Below, piece after piece: positions 60,740-64,000 of a stretch of 64,000 bases of DNA. The notes under the pieces are model-generated. The model made no database searches, had not been told where the DNA came from, and worked only from the letters and a program-made list of their open reading frames with translations. This stretch comes from DLAJ01 sp964655525. Lineage in GTDB: Bacteria > Bacillota > Clostridia > Lachnospirales > Lachnospiraceae. The stretch is from NCBI GenBank assembly GCA_964655525.1, contig CAZZNE010000012.1:39393-103392 (forward strand). The letters run 5' to 3'. Each line of letters starts with the position of its first letter. Positions within the stretch are counted from its first letter, which is position 1. Position numbers and translations under genes: made by a program.

Positions 60740-62071
60740 CTACGCCCTCTTTTCCCTCAATAGTGGATTCCCGAACAGCTTCACAAGCAGCGGGATCACC
60801 ATCAAAATCCATATCACCGGTTCGGACCATATCACCGCCATGTACCCGAAATAGCCGGAAAATATGACCGCCACCAACACTTTTCCGACCAGCTCGACCG
60901 CACTGGAGATCAGCGGCGTTATGCTGTCCCCCATCCCCTGCATCGCATTCCGCGCAAGACAGATGACTGTAGGAACCGCATAGAACGGCGTATTAATGCG
61001 CAGATAAAGCGCTGCCGTCTCAATGATATCCTCCTCTTCAGTCGCTGTTACCGCGCCCACCAGCCACTCTCCCGCCGTATATGCCGCGAGGAGCATGAAA
61101 AGACACCAGCACCACACAACAAAAATGGACTGCGTCAGTCCTTTTTTTATCCGGTCGGGTCTGCCCGCGCCCATATTCTGCCCGCTGTACGTCGCCATCG
61201 TCGTACCGAATACCGTAAACGGCAGCATGAACAGCTCTGTGATCTTTCGCGCCGCCGTATGCGCTACGATTGTGTGCTCCCCGAAGCTGTTGATCGCTCC
61301 CTGAAGCGCAACCGAACCGATACTGACAAAGCAGCCCATAAAGCCGACAGAAAGTCCCGTCGCATAAAGCTCTTTCACCGTATCCGCACGAAGGCGGCAT
61401 TCCGCCTTATGCACATGCAGAATGGGGTATCGTCTCCACAGATAGCAGAAGCTTGCCACAAATGCAATGACCTGCGAGAGCACTGTTGCAGCAGCCGCAC
61501 CTTCCACGCCGAATGCAAATCCACGGACGAACAAAATGTCCAGTCCAACATTTAATAACGCAGAAATCATTAGGAATACGAGCGGCGCTACCGTATCACC
61601 GATCGCGCGCAGCAGTCCTGCGCAGACATTATAAAGCATCGATGCCGTCATGCCGAACAGAATGATCCGAAAATAACGCACCGCAAGCGGTATGAGTTCC
61701 TCCCCCGTATTCAAAATCCTTAAGATCGCAGGCAAAAAGAGCACACTGACAACGGTCAGAACGACAGAGGTCGCAATCCCGAGCACAAAGGTGCCCGCAA
61801 CTGCCCTGTGCACATGCGCTTCATCCTTTGCACCGAACCCTCGCGCAGTGATGATGGCAAACCCGTTCGTCACTCCGATCAGAAAACCGATGATCATGCT
61901 GTTTAAGGAGCTTGTTACACCGACGGACGCAAGCGCCGACTCCCCTAAATAGCTCCCCACGATCCGCGTATCCGCCAGGGAGTAAAAAAGCTGAAAAATG
62001 TTTCCAAGCATAATGGGAACCGCAAACTGCATAATCAATTTCAGCGGCTTTCCCTGTGTCAAATCTTTCAT
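60740..62071 (-). CDS. MATE family efflux transporter
   Basis: 443 residues with twelve predicted helices in two similar halves. QFAVPIMLGNIFQLFYSLAD at the start, VGVTSSLNSMIIGFLIGVTN and the second-half FGTTMATYSGQNMGAGRPDR are family signatures. Na+- or H+-driven export of drugs or metabolites; substrate not predictable. Leader holds a hairpin with the upstream gene, monocistronic. Confidence 0.93.
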   Translation of the reverse strand: MKDLTQGKPLKLIMQFAVPIMLGNIFQLFYSLADTRIVGSYLGESALASVGVTSSLNSMIIGFLIGVTNGFAIITARGFGAKDEAHVHRAVAGTFVLGIATSVVLTVVSVLFLPAILRILNTGEELIPLAVRYFRIILFGMTASMLYNVCAGLLRAIGDTVAPLVFLMISALLNVGLDILFVRGFAFGVEGAAAATVLSQVIAFVASFCYLWRRYPILHVHKAECRLRADTVKELYATGLSVGFMGCFVSIGSVALQGAINSFGEHTIVAHTAARKITELFMLPFTVFGTTMATYSGQNMGAGRPDRIKKGLTQSIFVVWCWCLFMLLAAYTAGEWLVGAVTATEEEDIIETAALYLRINTPFYAVPTVICLARNAMQGMGDSITPLISSAVELVGKVLVAVIFSGYFGYMAVIWSEPVIWILMVIPLLVKLFGNPLLREKRA

Positions 62072-62112
62072 GATCGTTCACCACCATAACCATTTTCTTT
62101 TGATATATCGTT

Positions 62113-62144
62113 AAAAAAGACTTTCGCTGACGCAAAAGTCTTTT
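62113..62144. terminator. Hairpin upstream of the MATE gene
   Basis: Stem AAAAGACTTT / AAAGTCTTTT with a 9-base loop, flanked by A and T runs. It ends transcripts of the minus-strand gene at 62218-62880. Confidence 0.75.
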
Positions 62145-62217
62145 CACTTAAACAATTTCCTCCCGCTAAAAGCAAATTCTTTCGAACGTGAGAAATATTT
62201 TCGTCGGTTCCTGCTTT

Positions 62218-62880
62218 TTAAATATAAATCTCCATATATCCCTTAATCTTCGTTACGTCATAATGCGCAAGCACACCAAGATTGGAATCATAGCCTTTTC
62301 CTTGATAATACACAAGATAATGGCTGTAGCGCCCCATCTTCTCCATGATAATACAACATTCTGGAAGCGTCACATCCTCTTTTCCGTTCGTATAAATAAT
62401 CTCCTCGGAATGATCTATACCGTAATAATTAAGCGCGCTGACGAGCTTATCCATCGTTGCCTGCCACTCGCCGCAGTGCATCGTGTTAATCGCCTCGTCC
62501 AGCGTAATCCCCGCAAGCATCGCTACGCAGGACTGTCCGCAAAGACCGTCGTGCGGCTGGATGATAACATCCATGCTGTCAATCTTGCGGATCGGGTTTG
62601 AGGTACTATACGGGCTTGCCTCCACGCTTGATTTCGTCATGCGGAACGTCACGGGATATTCTTTTCCCGTCTCGAACTGACTCATGATATTTTCCTGAAT
62701 CGGGATATTGTAATAACCGTTTCCTTCCGGCTCTAAATTACATACGAACACGGTGTCGGCAACCCGTACCTTCACGGGGACATCTCCCTCTTTTTTACAG
62801 ATCTCCCAGACATTAAACGGAATCTTCATCCGTCCACCCTGCTCCGTCTTATCGATCGACGCCTCAAACGAATATTTCAT
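62218..62880 (-). CDS. DUF1905 domain fused to a C39-like peptidase domain
   Basis: 220 residues from ATG 62880 (AAGGAG 12 bases upstream; GTG at 62910 is the alternative). Residues 1-85 match the DUF1905 fold (MKYSFEASIDKTEQGGRMKI, GYYNIPIQENIMSQFETGKE). Residues about 95-220 look like a C39-type papain-like domain with Cys in HDGLCGQSCVAMLAGITLDE, His in GRYSHYLVYYQGKG and Asp/Asn in YDSNLGVL. C39-like enzymes cut after a Gly-Gly in peptide precursors or process surface proteins. Here there is no signal peptide, so it would act inside the cell. The gene stands between two minus-strand genes and next to a palindromic repeat. Confidence 0.75.
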   Translation of the reverse strand: MKYSFEASIDKTEQGGRMKIPFNVWEICKKEGDVPVKVRVADTVFVCNLEPEGNGYYNIPIQENIMSQFETGKEYPVTFRMTKSSVEASPYSTSNPIRKIDSMDVIIQPHDGLCGQSCVAMLAGITLDEAINTMHCGEWQATMDKLVSALNYYGIDHSEEIIYTNGKEDVTLPECCIIMEKMGRYSHYLVYYQGKGYDSNLGVLAHYDVTKIKGYMEIYI

Positions 62881-62922
62881 ACGAATTTCGTGCTCCTTTC
62901 CGTTTCTCACTACCGCTCATTT

Positions 62923-63058
62923 TATCATGTCAACAGGAAATCAAGCGCGAACGTAGTGAGCATTTGATTTCACCTGACATGATAACGAGAAAATCAAATC
63001 TGCGAAGCAGATTTTTAAGCGCGAAGCGCGGCAGACGCGCAGCGGCTGAATTTTCGAA
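62923..63058. repeat. Palindromic intergenic repeat, full copy 2
   Basis: Outer arms TATCATGTCA (62923-62932) and TGACATGATA (62975-62984) and inner stem GAAATCAA / TTGATTTC are perfect here. The second half carries the same cggcagacgcgcagcggctg core as the copy at 28094, with an inserted tctgcgaagcaga hairpin. Confidence 0.85.
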
Positions 63059-63097
63059 TTTATTTTATCATATCTATGTAAAAATGAAAAGTAAAAA

Positions 63098-63496
63098 CTA
63101 CCATTCCAGCTCATAGACTCCATGCTTCTTAAAATCCTTGGCAATCCCTCCCTGAAGCATCACCTCACACTCTGCTTTGTCCACCCAGCGGTAATCGGTA
63201 TGCTCGCCGCTTAACAGGATGGTTTCTTCCGTTGTGGAGCACAGATAAACAACAAAGATTATTTTCTTCCCGCAGATTTCGTCCAATGAGGCATATAAAA
63301 CCCGTTCCGGAACGACCCGAAGTCCCGTTTCCTCCGACACCTCTCTGATGATCGCCTCCTCAAGGGTCTCCCCCTCTTCCACGGCACCGCCTGCCCCTTC
63401 CCATCCCTCAAAATCATCCGGTCGGCGCCGGATCAGCAACGCTTTTTTCATATTATGATTCAAAATGACGGCTTTTACGATAACACGAGCCTGCAT
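63098..63496 (-). CDS. Nudix hydrolase
   Basis: 132 residues. The Nudix box GGAVEEGETLEEAIIREVSEETGL is perfect (Gx5Ex7REUxEExGU). The protein fits MutT-like or 8-oxo-dGTP/nucleoside diphosphate hydrolases; the substrate is not settled. AAAGGAG site before ATG. Monocistronic. Confidence 0.92.
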   Translation of the reverse strand: MQARVIVKAVILNHNMKKALLIRRRPDDFEGWEGAGGAVEEGETLEEAIIREVSEETGLRVVPERVLYASLDEICGKKIIFVVYLCSTTEETILLSGEHTDYRWVDKAECEVMLQGGIAKDFKKHGVYELEW

Positions 63497-63594
63497 AGCG
63501 ACTCTCCTTTCTAATTGCCTTTATTCAGATGATAAAAAGGTGCAGACTCCATCCTTCAACAGACCGTACCCCTTTTGCCTGTCATGATATAGGT

Positions 63595-64000
63595 CTATGC
63601 TAACTTTTGGAGCTTTTCACTGTGTTCTGTCACCACTTTTTTCAGCAGATCTATATCATCAAACGCATTCTCCATTTTGTCAGCATCATTCTGATATCGA
63701 TGATAGGTACCGGTATAACATGATTCAATCGTGTCAAGGCGCGGAGTAATCACATTCTCCTGATACAACTTCATCAGGTGAAGCTTATCCTTCACACCCT
63801 GCATATCATCTTGTAAGACCTGTACTTTATCCTGTAGATCCTGCATATCATCCTGTAGGGTCTGTACTTTGCGCTGTAGATCCTGCATATCATCCTGTAA
63901 GGCCTGCACTTTGTCCTGTAGATCCTGCATATCATCCTGTAAGGTCTGCACATCGCTCTTTAAGACTTCCACATCTTTCTTTAGTTCCTGCACATCGCTC
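63595..64000 (-). CDS. Coiled-coil repeat protein, N-terminus beyond the window
   Basis: The frame is open from 64000 down to the stop at 63595; the GTG or ATG near 63993 is not a true start because SDVQELKK continues the repeat upstream. About five tandem 14-residue units (LQDDMQDLQDKVQA) form a long coiled coil, followed by a distinct end (LHLMKLYQENVITPRLDTIE and DADKMENAFDDIDLLKKVVT). Similar proteins in Clostridia sit as antisense-type partners near regulators, but the function is unknown. The repeats are nearly identical at DNA level, so their copy number may vary. Confidence 0.8.
   Translation of the reverse strand, partial: SDVQELKKDVEVLKSDVQTLQDDMQDLQDKVQALQDDMQDLQRKVQTLQDDMQDLQDKVQVLQDDMQGVKDKLHLMKLYQENVITPRLDTIESCYTGTYHRYQNDADKMENAFDDIDLLKKVVTEHSEKLQKLA

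Noticed and set aside
63775..63965. Regular repeats that might suggest a CRISPR array
   Set aside because: The units are contiguous, in frame, 42 bases long and have no spacers; they encode a coiled coil.

Overview
The window looks like a chromosomal stretch from an anaerobic Gram-positive of the class Clostridia, most likely a Lachnospiraceae-type gut or rumen bacterium. This rests on AGGAGG ribosome sites in front of almost every gene, a class III fructose bisphosphatase, DUF1836 and TIGR01440 (DUF436) proteins, a YerC/TrpR-like regulator, a [FeFe]-hydrogenase-like sensor and lysine and FMN riboswitches with intrinsic terminators. No rRNA, tRNA, CRISPR array, prophage or intact transposase was recognised.

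Layout. 1-700 is gene debris on the minus strand. 0.8-9.2 kb (all minus) holds a hydrogenase/chemoreceptor fusion, RlmD, a small membrane protein, PcrA helicase and an SPFH/zinc-ribbon plus PspA envelope-stress pair. 9.4-15 kb has a lone NMT1-type binding lipoprotein, cardiolipin synthase, a multi-span membrane protein and a membrane diguanylate cyclase. 15.3-25.2 kb is an accessory island on the minus strand: a LytTR response regulator broken at a G9 run, a GHKL kinase, a membrane protein, a lipoprotein, then a tight operon of LemA, a DUF2207 protein, two zinc-ribbon DUF4428-type proteins and a secreted clostripain-family (C11) lipoprotein. Gene debris lies on both sides of it. 25.9-34 kb is a mixed set of small metabolic and regulatory genes (aldo/keto reductase, acetyltransferases, TIGR01440, XRE/GyrI regulator, DUF1836, YerC, cold-shock protein, a stand-alone eukaryote-type HisA, an Asn/Thr-rich lipoprotein).

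34-46 kb is housekeeping: Fbp, DapB, DapA behind a promoter-lysine riboswitch-terminator leader, a corrinoid adenosyltransferase, a double OB-fold SSB-like protein, BipA/TypA, a YigZ protein and a class A penicillin-binding protein. 46.0-50.5 kb is a second envelope operon (minus): membrane protein, coiled-coil/zinc-ribbon protein, a zinc-ribbon membrane protein with two kinds of tandem repeat, a TcaA-like protein and an SH3-domain protein. 50.7-64 kb has an RlmI-like methyltransferase, TrmO, an ABC exporter divergent from a LytTR-DUF3021 pair, two flavodoxin-type oxidoreductases, RibU behind an FMN riboswitch, YlmH, a MATE exporter, a DUF1905/C39-like fusion, a Nudix hydrolase and a coiled-coil repeat protein cut by the window end.

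Cross-cutting themes. Several loci pair cytoplasmic zinc ribbons with membrane or secreted domains (7.5-9.2, 15.3-21.2 and 46-50.5 kb), which suggests envelope surveillance. Intergenic spaces are rich in palindromic repeats of at least three families. The most likely undescribed system is the two-component-linked clostripain/LemA/DUF2207/DUF4428 island at 15.3-25.2 kb, followed by the zinc-ribbon/TcaA/SH3 operon.
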